DNA of 64,000 bases from an uncultured Allomuricauda sp. (GCF_947258355.1 NZ_CAMYIC010000012.1:124001-188000), one strand, 5' to 3'. Shown: positions 48,301-57,440, counted from the stretch's first letter. A program made the numbers and translations. Notes: generated from the sequence alone by a model not told the origin.

Positions 48301-48848
48301 CAATTTGGAATAATGAGGACGATGTTGTCATCGGTAAATTGCTGGAGCATTATTATGAAATCAACGAAGGGATTGGTGTACATAAATCCCCAAAACTTTA
48401 CGGAGTATTTCCAACCGACCCCTATTCCCATACTCCTGCTGGCAGGGGTGCACAGCAACCAGGAATGACCGGACAGGTAAAAGAGGATATTCTGAGCCGT
48501 TTTGGTGAACTTGGTGTTTTTGTTTCTGAAGGAAAACTCTGTTTCGATCCTTGTATGCTGCGAAAAGCGGAATTTTTGAAGAAATCCGCTGAACTTGATT
48601 ATGTGGATTTGGATGGCGAGACCAAAAGTGTGAAACTAAAAAAGGATTCGTTGGGCTTTACCTATTGTCAAGTTCCGATACAATATTTGTTAGCGGACAA
48701 GGAGCATGTGGAAGTATGGTTCAAAGATGGTTCTAAAAAACAATTCGATAGCTTGGATTTAGATATGGCCCATAGTGCGATGCTATTTGGGAGAACAGGT
48801 GAAATAGGGATTATTAAGGTTTGGGTGGATGAAAAAAGATTGAAGTAA
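45378..48848 (+). CDS. glucan phosphorylase, GH149/GH94-like
   Basis: The product is 1156 residues from the ATG at 45378 (MAQKEIYLAETKLN); a GTG at 45312 would add 22 residues without obvious merit. No signal peptide is visible, so it is cytoplasmic. The N-terminal half is a beta-sandwich and the C-terminal half an alpha/alpha barrel as in GH94. RPEWNDANNALVGNG carries the presumed catalytic Asp654, and AGRGAQQPGMTGQVKEDILSR resembles the phosphate-binding region. Its length exceeds usual GH94 enzymes (about 800) and fits GH149 beta-1,3-oligoglucan phosphorylases. It would release glucose-1-P from imported laminari-oligosaccharides. The GH149 choice rests on length, motif and context. Confidence 0.82.
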   Translation: MAQKEIYLAETKLNLDPKEVGGESVVFENEAYYKISNCDGMRPFFMSIVSHSDHWMFISSNGGLTAGRKNSESALFPYYTDDKITESAHVTGSKTIVKANVGSKIYLWEPFSNCGLGVYDIQRNLYKSNHGNKIVFEEINHDLGLTFRYQWNFSEAYGFVKKSSLINHGGQEIKCNLLDGIQNILPYGVPSYTQNNTSNLVDAYKRNQLEPDVGLGIFALSAIIVDKAEPSEALKATTVWSHGLENPIRLVSSLQLDAFRKGFPLEQETDVKAEKGAYFVNAEIQLEPNGEKQWMLIAEVNQSRVDVSAIKHKIKQNSDLFESINADIEKGTKQLVKLAGASDAIQCTSDNMRDARHFSNTLFNIMRGGIFDNGYQLESEDFSSYIQNANKPLFNQKKRVLDELPNKFSLEFLREKINEEDDQDFKRLALEYLPLKFSRRHGDPSRPWNRFSINTRTEDGRKVLDYEGNWRDIFQNWEALALSYPGFLESMIYKFLNASTFDGYNPYRVTKDGFDWEIIEPDDPWSYIGYWGDHQIIYLLKLLELMESHYPDELGKSFFEKIFVYANVPYKIKSYQEILENPKDTILFDEDLDRRINNERDKIGADAALLSSKDSSIYHVTLLEKLLATVLSKMSNFIPEGGIWMNTQRPEWNDANNALVGNGVSMVTLCYLRRFLSFFQGLTKNMEQEEFAISAEMAIFFNDILQTLLENQGILSGRISDTDRRTIMNALGMAGSEFRNKIYTNGFKNETQSISKKDLQQFIIVSLDYLEHSIDANQRKDKLYHAYNIMTVKTKKEVSISYLSEMLEGQVAVLSSRYLSGKESLEVLDALKSSALFRKDQYSYLLYPNKELPRFCEKNTIPITKVEQSELLQKMLDDGDTSIVEKSVEGTYHFNGSFNNADSLKNALALLPDDAYGNLVKKEEKLLLDIFEELFDHRSFTGRSGTFYGYEGLGSIYWHMVSKLLLSVEETCLSAIWNNEDDVVIGKLLEHYYEINEGIGVHKSPKLYGVFPTDPYSHTPAGRGAQQPGMTGQVKEDILSRFGELGVFVSEGKLCFDPCMLRKAEFLKKSAELDYVDLDGETKSVKLKKDSLGFTYCQVPIQYLLADKEHVEVWFKDGSKKQFDSLDLDMAHSAMLFGRTGEIGIIKVWVDEKRLK

Positions 48849-48887
48849 GAAATCAGATATTCCATCAATAATTAAAAAGATAAACAC

Positions 48888-50180
48888 ATGAGAGGACAAT
48901 TGAAAACAATCAGTATTTTTTTGATGGTTTTGTTGTGCTTTGCATGTAAAAACCAAAATAAACCACAAGACAAAATCAATATAGTGGATCAAGAGATGAA
49001 GATTACAGCCAAGGATATTTTGGGAAACCCCGATTATTTGGCCATTTCTTACGGAGGATACCGTAAAAAATCAAGAGAAGAACAGCCCACCTTGGTAGAG
49101 CTTAAGGAAGATATGAAGATTCTATCTGCAATGGGTATTCGTATCATACGGACGTATAATGTGCAACTTCCCCATGCCTCCAATGTGCTAAAAGCTATCC
49201 GGGAGCTTAAAAAAGAGGATTCCGATTTTGAAATGTACGTAATGTTGGGAGCTTGGATAGATTGCAAAAATGCCTGGACTGGAATGGAACCCGACCACAA
49301 TGTGGAAAGTGAAGCCAATGCCGCTGAAATTGAACGTGCTGTGAATTTGGCCAATCAATACCCGGATATAGTTAAGGTTTTAGCTGTGGGCAACGAGGCT
49401 ATGGTGAAATGGGCCGCTAGTTATTATGTGCAGCCCAATGTGATTTTAAAATGGGTCAATCATTTGCAGGACCTAAAGGTTGAAGGAAAACTACCTACGG
49501 AACTTTGGATTACCAGTTCCGACGATTTTGCATCTTGGGGAGGTGGGGATGCCGAATATCATACACCGGATTTGGAAGCATTGATCAAGGCGGTCGATTA
49601 TATTTCCATGCACACATACCCATATCATAATACACATTATAATCCGGAATTTTGGACACAGCCTGATGATGAGGAGGAACTTTCTGATAAAGAAAAGGTA
49701 GATAAAGCGATGCAGCGTGCACTGCTTTTTGCCCAGAAGCAATACGATAGTGTAACCAACTATATGAAGAGTTTAGGTGTCAATAAACCTATACATATTG
49801 GGGAAACAGGTTGGGCCAGTGTGTCCAATGGATTTTATGGTCCCAATGGTTCCAGGGCAACAGATGAGTATAAGCAGGCCATGTACCACAAATTGATTCG
49901 GGATTGGACCTCGAATGCAGGAATTTCCTGTTTTTATTTTGAGGCCTTTAACGAGCCGTGGAAAGATGCACAGAATCCAAAAGGGTCCGAGAATCATTTT
50001 GGACTCTTTACGGTAGATGGAAAAGCAAAATACGCGCTATGGGATATGGTGGATCAAGGAGTTTTCAATGGACTGACACGAAATGGAAACGCTATTACCA
50101 AAACATACAACGGGGAGTTGAATGCCTTAATGGAAAACGTATTGGTTCCACCGACCAATACCGAAATGAAAGCTCACTAA
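48888..50180 (+). CDS. GH17-like beta-1,3-glucanase lipoprotein
   Basis: The 430-residue product has a lipoprotein signal (LLCFAC, Cys20). The mature protein is a TIM barrel with VLAVGNEAMVKW (putative acid/base Glu170) and IHIGETGWAS (putative nucleophile Glu306), the pair of motifs found in GH17 beta-1,3-glucanases and glucosyltransferases. Residues after the lipidated Cys are KNQNK rather than acidic, so periplasmic rather than surface location is suggested. It sits 39 bp after the phosphorylase gene and 9 bp before GH30. It probably trims or transglycosylates beta-1,3-oligoglucans. Confidence 0.88.
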   Translation: MRGQLKTISIFLMVLLCFACKNQNKPQDKINIVDQEMKITAKDILGNPDYLAISYGGYRKKSREEQPTLVELKEDMKILSAMGIRIIRTYNVQLPHASNVLKAIRELKKEDSDFEMYVMLGAWIDCKNAWTGMEPDHNVESEANAAEIERAVNLANQYPDIVKVLAVGNEAMVKWAASYYVQPNVILKWVNHLQDLKVEGKLPTELWITSSDDFASWGGGDAEYHTPDLEALIKAVDYISMHTYPYHNTHYNPEFWTQPDDEEELSDKEKVDKAMQRALLFAQKQYDSVTNYMKSLGVNKPIHIGETGWASVSNGFYGPNGSRATDEYKQAMYHKLIRDWTSNAGISCFYFEAFNEPWKDAQNPKGSENHFGLFTVDGKAKYALWDMVDQGVFNGLTRNGNAITKTYNGELNALMENVLVPPTNTEMKAH

Positions 50181-50189
50181 TATGAAGTC

Positions 50190-51701
50190 ATGAAACTAGG
50201 AAACTATTTGCCGACAGTTATGGTACTACTGATGATAAGTTGTGGGGACGAAAAACTACCATTGCAGGCCGAGGTTTTTGAAACCGCTGCCAATGGAAAT
50301 AAACAACAGCCCATAGCCTTGGTCAGTCCAAACCAAGCAAATAGTTCAATAAAAATATTCCCTGAAAAAAAATACCAAGCTATCACCGGATTTGGGGGAT
50401 CTTTTACAGAAGCTTCGGCCCATTTATTGAACAAAATGGGAAAGGAAAACAGGGAGAAGATATTACAAGCCTATTTCGGTGAAGATGGAGCGCGTTATTC
50501 CTTGACGCGTACACACATCAACTCATGCGATTTTTCATTGGGAAATTACTCCTACGCTGATGTGCCCAATGATGTGAATTTGGAGCATTTCTCAATCGCA
50601 GAGGATAAAGATGATCTTATTCCCATGATCCAAGAAGCCATGGACATCTCCAAAGAAGGTTTTAAAATTATCGCTTCCCCTTGGACGGCACCACCGTGGA
50701 TGAAGGATAACAACGACTGGCGCGGCGGGAAACTGCTGCCTGAGTTCAGGGATACATGGGCACTTTTTTTCTCAAAATATGTGGAGGCTTATGCTAGGGA
50801 AGGAATTCCAATTTGGGGCATTACGGTGGAGAACGAACCCCTCGGAAACGACAATAATTGGGAAAGCATGCACTTTAGCCCTGAGGAAATGACCGATTTC
50901 GTTCAAAACCACCTTGGACCTCGATTAAAAAATGATGGGCATCAAGTCAAAATATTGGGCTACGACCAAAACAGGGAACATTTGGATGAATGGGTGGATG
51001 GCATGTATAAAAATGAATCCACTTCCGAGTATTTTGATGGTACCGCAATACATTGGTATGCCAGTACCTATGAAGTATTTCCCGATGCCCTGCAATATGC
51101 CCATCAAAAAGCACCGGATAAATATTTGATACAGACCGAGGCCTGTGTGGATGCCGAGGTGCCAAAATGGAAAGATGATGCATGGTACTGGAGCAAAGAA
51201 GCTACCGATTGGGGTTGGGATTGGGCACCGGAAAGTGAAAAGCATTTACACCCCAAATATGTCCCTGTGTTCAGATATGCCAGGGATATTATAGGGTGTC
51301 TCAACAATTGGGTAGATGGTTGGGTAGACTGGAATATGGTATTGGATAGGCAAGGCGGACCCAACTGGTTCAAAAATTGGTGTGTGGCCCCAGTTATTGT
51401 CGACCCCGATATGGATGAGGTGTACTTCACACCTTTGTATCATACATTGGCACATTTTAGCAAGTATATAAGACCAGGAGCGTTTCGTATAGGGTTTGAA
51501 AATACAGATGATTCTCTTTTGGTGACTGCTGCCCAAAATCCTGATGGATCTATTGTGGCAGTGGTTTTGAATCAAGGTACGGAAGAGAAAAATATAGAAT
51601 TGTCCATGGGTGAAGCATCCAATGGAATAAAGATCAGTCCGCAAGCGGTCCAGACATGGGTCATCAAGGACCCATCTAGGACAATCCAAAATACCAACTA
51701 A
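50190..51701 (+). CDS. GH30-family beta-glucosidase/beta-1,6-glucanase lipoprotein
   Basis: The 503-residue product has a lipoprotein signal (LLMISC, Cys18) and a GH30 catalytic barrel: FGGSFTEASAHLL near 69, SPWTAPPWMKDN near 160, TVENEP with acid/base Glu216 and YLIQTEACVD with nucleophile Glu317. A short beta-domain follows to the C-terminus. GH30 subfamilies 1 and 3 include glucosylceramidase-like enzymes and beta-1,6-glucanases; in a laminarin-type cluster a role on beta-1,6 branches is the likely one. The next gene, a sugar symporter, starts 10 bp after its stop codon. Confidence 0.93.
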   Translation: MKLGNYLPTVMVLLMISCGDEKLPLQAEVFETAANGNKQQPIALVSPNQANSSIKIFPEKKYQAITGFGGSFTEASAHLLNKMGKENREKILQAYFGEDGARYSLTRTHINSCDFSLGNYSYADVPNDVNLEHFSIAEDKDDLIPMIQEAMDISKEGFKIIASPWTAPPWMKDNNDWRGGKLLPEFRDTWALFFSKYVEAYAREGIPIWGITVENEPLGNDNNWESMHFSPEEMTDFVQNHLGPRLKNDGHQVKILGYDQNREHLDEWVDGMYKNESTSEYFDGTAIHWYASTYEVFPDALQYAHQKAPDKYLIQTEACVDAEVPKWKDDAWYWSKEATDWGWDWAPESEKHLHPKYVPVFRYARDIIGCLNNWVDGWVDWNMVLDRQGGPNWFKNWCVAPVIVDPDMDEVYFTPLYHTLAHFSKYIRPGAFRIGFENTDDSLLVTAAQNPDGSIVAVVLNQGTEEKNIELSMGEASNGIKISPQAVQTWVIKDPSRTIQNTN

Positions 51702-51711
51702 ACAAAAAGTT

Positions 51712-53277
51712 ATGAGTGATTTAAAAATGCTTTCTAAAGACAAAGTCCCCGTAGGACAAAAAGCTGCATTTGGGGCCGGTCATTTTATACTGAATATCCT
51801 ACCGGGAACCCTGGGAGTTTTTATACAGTTTTTCTTGTTGACGGCATGGGGCGTTGACCCCCTGTGGGCTGGGCTTTTGGGAGGCCTTCCCAGGATTTTC
51901 GATGCTATTACCGACCCCATTATGGGATTTATTTCGGATAACACAAAATCTAGATACGGACGGAGAAGGCCCTATATTTTTTGGGGAGCCATCATCAGTG
52001 GGGTACTGTTCTTTTTGATGTGGCAATTGGATGATAATGCCTCACAAACCTATATCATTTGGCATGTAATGGTCATTCAAATTCTTTTCTTGGTCGGTAA
52101 CACCATGTTTGCCACTCCTTTGGTTGGTCTGGGTTATGAAATGACTTCCGATTATAACGAGAGAACAAGGCTCATGAGTTTTGCTAATAGCATGGGCCAG
52201 ATTGCTTGGATGATAGTTCCATGGCTTTATGTGATCATTCCCGACTCCAATACATTCAATACGCAAACCGAAGGTGTCCGAACCATGGCGCTCATTGTCG
52301 GAGCAATGTGTGTGGTATTTGGAATTTTACCAGCATTGTTCTGTAAGGGTATTGACTCGGCCCATATGGAAAACCGAAAGGAAATCACTTGGAAAACACT
52401 ATGGTCCAATTTGAAAGATTTGTTTGTTGGAATTAAACAAGTTTCCAAGAACAAACCTTTTATGAAATTGTGTGGTGCCACTTTTCTGGTATTCAATGGA
52501 TTTCAGTTGGTGGCTGCATTTGGGGTTTTTATCATTGTTTTCTACATGTACAGCGGTAGTTACGAAATGGCAGGTACCTGGCCCGCTTGGTTCAATACCA
52601 TAAACGCCATGATAACAGCATTTTTGGTAATACCGATCATCTCAAAAATGTCGGACCGATGGGGTAAAAAGAAAGCATTCATAATATCCACAGCATTATC
52701 CGTTGTAGGTTATCTACTCAAATGGTGGGGGTTCGACAAAGAGTTGAACAGTAAATTCAGTGAGACCGGTTTTGGCAAGAGTTTAAATTCTGGTGTAGGA
52801 TCGATTTTTGAATATCTGAACCCCATATTGGATAATGTGGGAATGTCTTGGTTTTCCATAGACCCCGGCAGTAATATCCCATGGCTCATTTTTGTTCCAA
52901 TTCCATTATTCGCTTTTGGAATGGGTGGTTTGTTCACCTTAATGATGTCCATGACGGCGGATGTATGCGATTTGGATGAATTAGAGAACGGTATGCCCCG
53001 AAAAGAAGGTACGTTTGGTGCCATTTACTGGTGGATGGTAAAGTTAGGTCAGGCGATTGCGCTGGTACTTGGTGGAGTTATTCTTAAAATTGTTGGATTT
53101 GACCCTAATGTTACGGAACAGACTTTGGATACCATGAACAGATTAAGGGTTGCGGATATCATTATCCCATCATTGACCGCTGCTTTGGCCATTTGGGTAA
53201 TGTGGAAGTATAGTTTGTCAGAAGAAAGAGCGAAAGAAATCAAAGAACAACTTATTGCCCGTAGAGGTGAACTTTAA
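51712..53277 (+). CDS. GPH-family (MelB-like) sugar:cation symporter
   Basis: The 521-residue polytopic protein has the GPH signature FDAITDPIMGFISDNTKSRY with GRRRP following (about residues 63-88) and about twelve membrane segments. Its length is above usual GPH proteins (about 460); an extra soluble stretch lies near residues 340-375 (KELNSKFSETGFGKSLNSG). It should carry short glucans or glucosides across the inner membrane, feeding the cytoplasmic phosphorylase. It is the only transporter of the cluster. The substrate is inferred from context. Confidence 0.9.
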   Translation: MSDLKMLSKDKVPVGQKAAFGAGHFILNILPGTLGVFIQFFLLTAWGVDPLWAGLLGGLPRIFDAITDPIMGFISDNTKSRYGRRRPYIFWGAIISGVLFFLMWQLDDNASQTYIIWHVMVIQILFLVGNTMFATPLVGLGYEMTSDYNERTRLMSFANSMGQIAWMIVPWLYVIIPDSNTFNTQTEGVRTMALIVGAMCVVFGILPALFCKGIDSAHMENRKEITWKTLWSNLKDLFVGIKQVSKNKPFMKLCGATFLVFNGFQLVAAFGVFIIVFYMYSGSYEMAGTWPAWFNTINAMITAFLVIPIISKMSDRWGKKKAFIISTALSVVGYLLKWWGFDKELNSKFSETGFGKSLNSGVGSIFEYLNPILDNVGMSWFSIDPGSNIPWLIFVPIPLFAFGMGGLFTLMMSMTADVCDLDELENGMPRKEGTFGAIYWWMVKLGQAIALVLGGVILKIVGFDPNVTEQTLDTMNRLRVADIIIPSLTAALAIWVMWKYSLSEERAKEIKEQLIARRGEL

Positions 53278-53292
53278 AACAAAACAAAAAAT

Positions 53293-54201
53293 ATGTCTTA
53301 CAGAAAAGACCATCAATTTTCATTATCCAAAGCAGGATTCACGGAACATTTAGGGATAGATGTCAATAAGATATCCAATGATGAACTTAGGCAACTTTGG
53401 CTGGAAACAGTCCAGGATGGTATGCATGGCCTGTGTTTTAGTATTTATGAAGATGGACAAAGTCCAGGTGATGTGATCACCAAAGATCAAGTAAGACGTA
53501 GGATGAAAATCATCAAACCCTACACAGATTGGGTTAGGTCTTTTTCCTGTATAGAAGGTAACGAGCATGTACCGGTGGTTGCAAAGGAACTTGGTATTAA
53601 AACCTTGGTAGGCGCTTGGTTGGGCTCTGACATGGATTTGAACAAAAAAGAAATCGAAGGTCTCATAACATTGGCCAAGGAAGGTTACGTGGACATTGCT
53701 GCAGTGGGTAATGAGGTGATGTACCGAGGGGATTTGACAGAGGAACAGCTATTGGAATATATCCATACCGTTAAGGAAGCCTTACCCGATATTCCCGTTG
53801 GCTATGTGGATGCATATTATGAATTTTCCCATCGCCCAAGAATAACAGAAGCCTGCGATGTAATATTGTCCAATTGTTATCCTTATTGGGAAAGTTGCCC
53901 CATCGAATATGCCTTAAACCACATGCAACAGATGTTTGGTCAGGCCGCCGATGCCGCCCAAGGAAAAAAAGTGATCATTACCGAAACCGGGTGGCCGAGT
54001 CAGGGAGAGGGGCTAAAAGCCGCAGAACCTTCGGCCGAAAATGCCATGAAATATTTTATTGATACACAGGCTTGGTCCAAAAAAAACGACATTGATGTGT
54101 TCTATTTTTCTTCATTTGATGAATCTTGGAAGATAGGGGACGAAGGAGATGTTGGTGCCTATTGGGGACTTTGGGATAAAGATGAAAAGCTGAAGTTTTA
54201 A
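53293..54201 (+). CDS. cytoplasmic GH17-like protein
   Basis: The 302-residue product lacks a signal peptide or lipobox (start MSYRKDHQFSLSKAGF), so it appears cytoplasmic. It keeps GH17 motifs IAAVGNEVMYRG (putative acid/base Glu141) and VIITETGWPSQG (putative nucleophile Glu231). With the phosphorylase it may process imported beta-1,3-oligoglucans, or act as a transglycosylase making or remodelling a glucan. It is the last gene of the glucan run, 15 bp after the symporter. A hairpin without a T-run follows at 54259-54292. Confidence 0.87.
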   Translation: MSYRKDHQFSLSKAGFTEHLGIDVNKISNDELRQLWLETVQDGMHGLCFSIYEDGQSPGDVITKDQVRRRMKIIKPYTDWVRSFSCIEGNEHVPVVAKELGIKTLVGAWLGSDMDLNKKEIEGLITLAKEGYVDIAAVGNEVMYRGDLTEEQLLEYIHTVKEALPDIPVGYVDAYYEFSHRPRITEACDVILSNCYPYWESCPIEYALNHMQQMFGQAADAAQGKKVIITETGWPSQGEGLKAAEPSAENAMKYFIDTQAWSKKNDIDVFYFSSFDESWKIGDEGDVGAYWGLWDKDEKLKF

Positions 54202-54258
54202 ATTGAAAACGAGCAAAATTTTAATCTCCTGGAAATGTTTTTCATGTGTATTTTATTC

Positions 54259-54292
54259 AAGTTGAATTGAATAGTTTTCACTATTTCAACTT
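54259..54292 (+). other. hairpin after the glucan operon
   Basis: AAGTTGAA and ATAGT (with a 4-nt bulge TTGA between them) pair with ACTATTTCAACTT around a 4-nt loop, 13 bp in all. It lies 57 bp after the last GH17 gene. The absence of a long T-run makes it a weak terminator candidate; it may be an mRNA-end stabilising structure. Confidence 0.45.
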
Positions 54293-54422
54293 TGTCCATA
54301 GGGATTGAATTTTACGACATGTCATTATTTTAAATGAAAAGAAGGTAATTCTGTCAAAGACCATTTCAGATTGGCTAGGTATTTAGTAGATTTGGGAAGT
54401 AACCAAAGTATCCAACTAGCTC

Positions 54423-57400
54423 ATGACCCTGAAACAACGCTTATTTTATTTTCTATTTACATTTTTATTGACCTGCGTAACCTTCGCGCAAGATTTTGAA
54501 GCCTTACAATATAGAACGATCGGACCTGCTCGTGGCGGTAGGGTTACCACCGTTACAGGAACGGCAATGTTGCCTGGCACCTTTTATTTTGGCGCTACTG
54601 GTGCAGGCGTTTGGAAAACCGAAGACTATGGAACCACTTGGCACAATGTATCTGATGGGTTTTTTAAAACCCCTTCCATTGGCGCGATCGAAATCGCTGC
54701 CAATGACCCCAATATCGTTTATGTAGGTACAGGTTCTGATGGAATCCGTAGTAATATCATCGAAGGAAAGGGGATGTACAAATCCATTGATGCTGGAAAA
54801 ACTTGGGAACATATCGGGCTGGAAAATGCTGGTCAGATCGGTGCCGTGGAAATCGACCCTACAAACAGTAATATTGTTTGGGTGGCGGCCATTGGAAATG
54901 CATTCAAATCCAACAAGGAGCGTGGTATATTCAAAACCACCGATGGAGGGGAAACCTGGCAAAAGGTACTGTATGTTTCGGATGAAACTGGATTTGCAGA
55001 TTTGGAATTGCTACCCGGCAATCCAAATGTGGTGTATGCTGCTGCTTGGAAAGCTAGACGTACCCCATGGACAATTGACTCGGGAGGTAAGAGCAGCGAA
55101 GGTGGAATATACAAATCCGTAAATGGAGGAAAAGACTGGATAAAGCTCGAAAAAGGACTTCCAGAAGGATTGATCGGTAAAATTGATTTGGCCGTATCGC
55201 CCGTGGACTCCAGAATACTTTATGCCGTTATTGAAGCACCTGGTGAAGATAGGGGATTGTACAAATCCGTTGATCAAGGTAAATCCTTTATGCATGTGTC
55301 GGATGATATTCGTCTGGTTAACCGTCCTTTCTATTACACCAATATTGAACTAGATCCCACCAATCCGGATATTGTCTACTCCAATGCCAATCCTTTGATA
55401 AAATCCACGGATGGAGGAAAGACATGGTCAAGGATGAGAGTTCCCCATGGAGACAACCACGATATTTGGTTGAATCCAGACAACCCTGATCTGTTAATCC
55501 AAAGTAACGATGGTGGTGCCAACGTATCCCACAATGGCGGAAAAACATGGTCTACGCAATACAACCAACCTACAGCCGAAATCTATCAAGTTGCTGTGGA
55601 TGACCAATATCCATATTGGGTCTATGGGGCACAACAAGACAATACCACATTGGCCATTCCAAGCATGGTACCCACGGCAACATCGCCTGCAAACGGAAGC
55701 ATAATGATGGATGTCGGAGGATGTGAAACAGGTCCCGTGATTCCAATGCCCGGCAATCATTATATCGTTTATAACAACTGTAAAGGTCGTTTTAGCGTTT
55801 ATAGCAAGAAAACAGGACAGAGTCGGGAATACTCCATTGGTGCATCCAATATTTATGGACACAATCCAAAGGATTTAAAATATAGATTCCAGCGTGTGGC
55901 GCCTATCCATGTTTCTCCATACGACCCCAAAGTGGTGTATATGGGCTCTCAATTTGTTCACAAAACAAGTAATGGTGGTAAAAATTGGGAAATTATTTCT
56001 CCTGACTTAACCGCAAACGAGCCTGATAAGCAAGTAATTTCAGGAAATCCGATTACTAGGGATATTACAGGAGAAGAATATTATAGTACGCTTTATTCCA
56101 TTCGAGAATCAAAAATCAGTAAAGGTATAATCTGGACAGGCTCCAATGATGGGGTTGTCTCAATCACCAGAGATGGAGGTGCAACATGGAAGAATATTAC
56201 GCCCAAGAAATTGCCAAAAGGAGGCAGGGTAGAGTCCATTGAGCCATCACAGTTTGATCCAGCCAAGGCTTACATTGCAGTAGACCGTCATTTGTTGGGA
56301 GATACCACACCATACCTGTACAAAACGGATGACTATGGAGAAAGCTGGGAACTGATCAGTACCGAATCAAACGGGATACCATCCGACCATACCACAAGGG
56401 TTTTACGGGAAGACCCGGTACGCCAAGGACTTTTATATGCCGGTACCGAGTTTGGAATGTTCGTGTCTTTTGATGATGGTGGTACTTGGAAAAAGTTTCA
56501 ACAAAACCTTCCGATCACCCCGATAACGGATATTACTCTGTTCCGTGGTGATTTGGTGTTGAGTACCATGGGACGCGGATTCTGGATTTTGGACAAAGTG
56601 ACTACCCTTCAAGATGAAAACATTACAAAATTGGGAGATACCCCCGTATTGTTCAAGCCAGATGATACGTACAGATATCAAACACCATGGGGTGGGGGAG
56701 ATTTCCCAGAGTATCCATCAACCAGTGTAATCATTGATTATTACCTCCCTTCTGATATAAAGGATGGGGTTAGCCTTCAAATTATCGATGCTCAGGGAAA
56801 AGAAGTGGCGACCATTGTGAGCGATTCCACAAAACTTAAATCCACGACCGAAAAAGTGGAGGACATGAGCCTTAGTATGACTTTTGTTTATATGGATGAA
56901 AAACTGGAGACTAAAAAAGGATTGAATCGTTTTAATTGGAACCTAGAGCAAAAAGGAGCTTGGGCAAAGGACAAAAGAAGGCGCTACAGAAACGGACCCA
57001 TGGTATTGCCGGGCACGTACACCGCAAAACTAACCGTCGGAGACCAATCTTTCGAAAAATCTTTTGAAGTGCTCATGGATCCAAAACTGAAAGAGGATGG
57101 AGTTTCATTGGCAGATATGAAAGAACAGCAGGAATTTCAGTTCAAGGTAATCGACCTATTATCGGAAGCACGGATGCTTCAAGATAAGGTGGAGGATAAA
57201 ATCAAAGAGCTTGAAAAATCAAAAGTGGGCGAAGCCAAAATCAAGCATTACAAGGATATTTTAAAGGAGCTCAAAAACGATGAGGGCGCCTACCCAGAAG
57301 TGGTGATGGTCGCGCAGATATCTTACCTGTACTATATTTTGAGCAGTGCGGATAAACAACCTGGACAAGAAGAGAAGGATAGCTATCAGGAGCTGTTGAC

Positions 57401-57437
57401 CCGGTTCAATGAGCTTAAGGAAAAAGCCAATCTTTAA
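54423..57437 (+). CDS. secreted BNR/VPS10-like beta-propeller protein
   Basis: The 1004-residue product has a signal peptide (about 1-22, LLTCVTFAQ). About eleven Asp-box motifs (forms such as KTTDGGETWQK, KSTDGGKTWSR and KTDDYGESWEL) run from residue 65 to 690, the layout of sortilin/VPS10-like or BNR ten-bladed propellers. After about 720 comes a beta domain and then a charged, partly coiled-coil helix region (about 895-950). Such proteins are often called glycosyl hydrolases, but no sialidase FRIP motif or catalytic residues are seen. Function unknown. No C-terminal T9SS domain is visible. Whether it belongs to the glucan operon is unclear, given the 221-bp gap. Confidence 0.85.
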   Translation: MTLKQRLFYFLFTFLLTCVTFAQDFEALQYRTIGPARGGRVTTVTGTAMLPGTFYFGATGAGVWKTEDYGTTWHNVSDGFFKTPSIGAIEIAANDPNIVYVGTGSDGIRSNIIEGKGMYKSIDAGKTWEHIGLENAGQIGAVEIDPTNSNIVWVAAIGNAFKSNKERGIFKTTDGGETWQKVLYVSDETGFADLELLPGNPNVVYAAAWKARRTPWTIDSGGKSSEGGIYKSVNGGKDWIKLEKGLPEGLIGKIDLAVSPVDSRILYAVIEAPGEDRGLYKSVDQGKSFMHVSDDIRLVNRPFYYTNIELDPTNPDIVYSNANPLIKSTDGGKTWSRMRVPHGDNHDIWLNPDNPDLLIQSNDGGANVSHNGGKTWSTQYNQPTAEIYQVAVDDQYPYWVYGAQQDNTTLAIPSMVPTATSPANGSIMMDVGGCETGPVIPMPGNHYIVYNNCKGRFSVYSKKTGQSREYSIGASNIYGHNPKDLKYRFQRVAPIHVSPYDPKVVYMGSQFVHKTSNGGKNWEIISPDLTANEPDKQVISGNPITRDITGEEYYSTLYSIRESKISKGIIWTGSNDGVVSITRDGGATWKNITPKKLPKGGRVESIEPSQFDPAKAYIAVDRHLLGDTTPYLYKTDDYGESWELISTESNGIPSDHTTRVLREDPVRQGLLYAGTEFGMFVSFDDGGTWKKFQQNLPITPITDITLFRGDLVLSTMGRGFWILDKVTTLQDENITKLGDTPVLFKPDDTYRYQTPWGGGDFPEYPSTSVIIDYYLPSDIKDGVSLQIIDAQGKEVATIVSDSTKLKSTTEKVEDMSLSMTFVYMDEKLETKKGLNRFNWNLEQKGAWAKDKRRRYRNGPMVLPGTYTAKLTVGDQSFEKSFEVLMDPKLKEDGVSLADMKEQQEFQFKVIDLLSEARMLQDKVEDKIKELEKSKVGEAKIKHYKDILKELKNDEGAYPEVVMVAQISYLYYILSSADKQPGQEEKDSYQELLTRFNELKEKANL

Positions 57438-57440
57438 CAA

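Noticed and set aside
51246..51743. 165-codon minus-strand frame opposite GH30
   Set aside because: Antisense to conserved GH30 motifs; no family resemblance.
54387..54394. TAGATTTG box before the BNR protein
   Set aside because: Matches TAnnTTTG but no -33 element at proper spacing; too weak alone.
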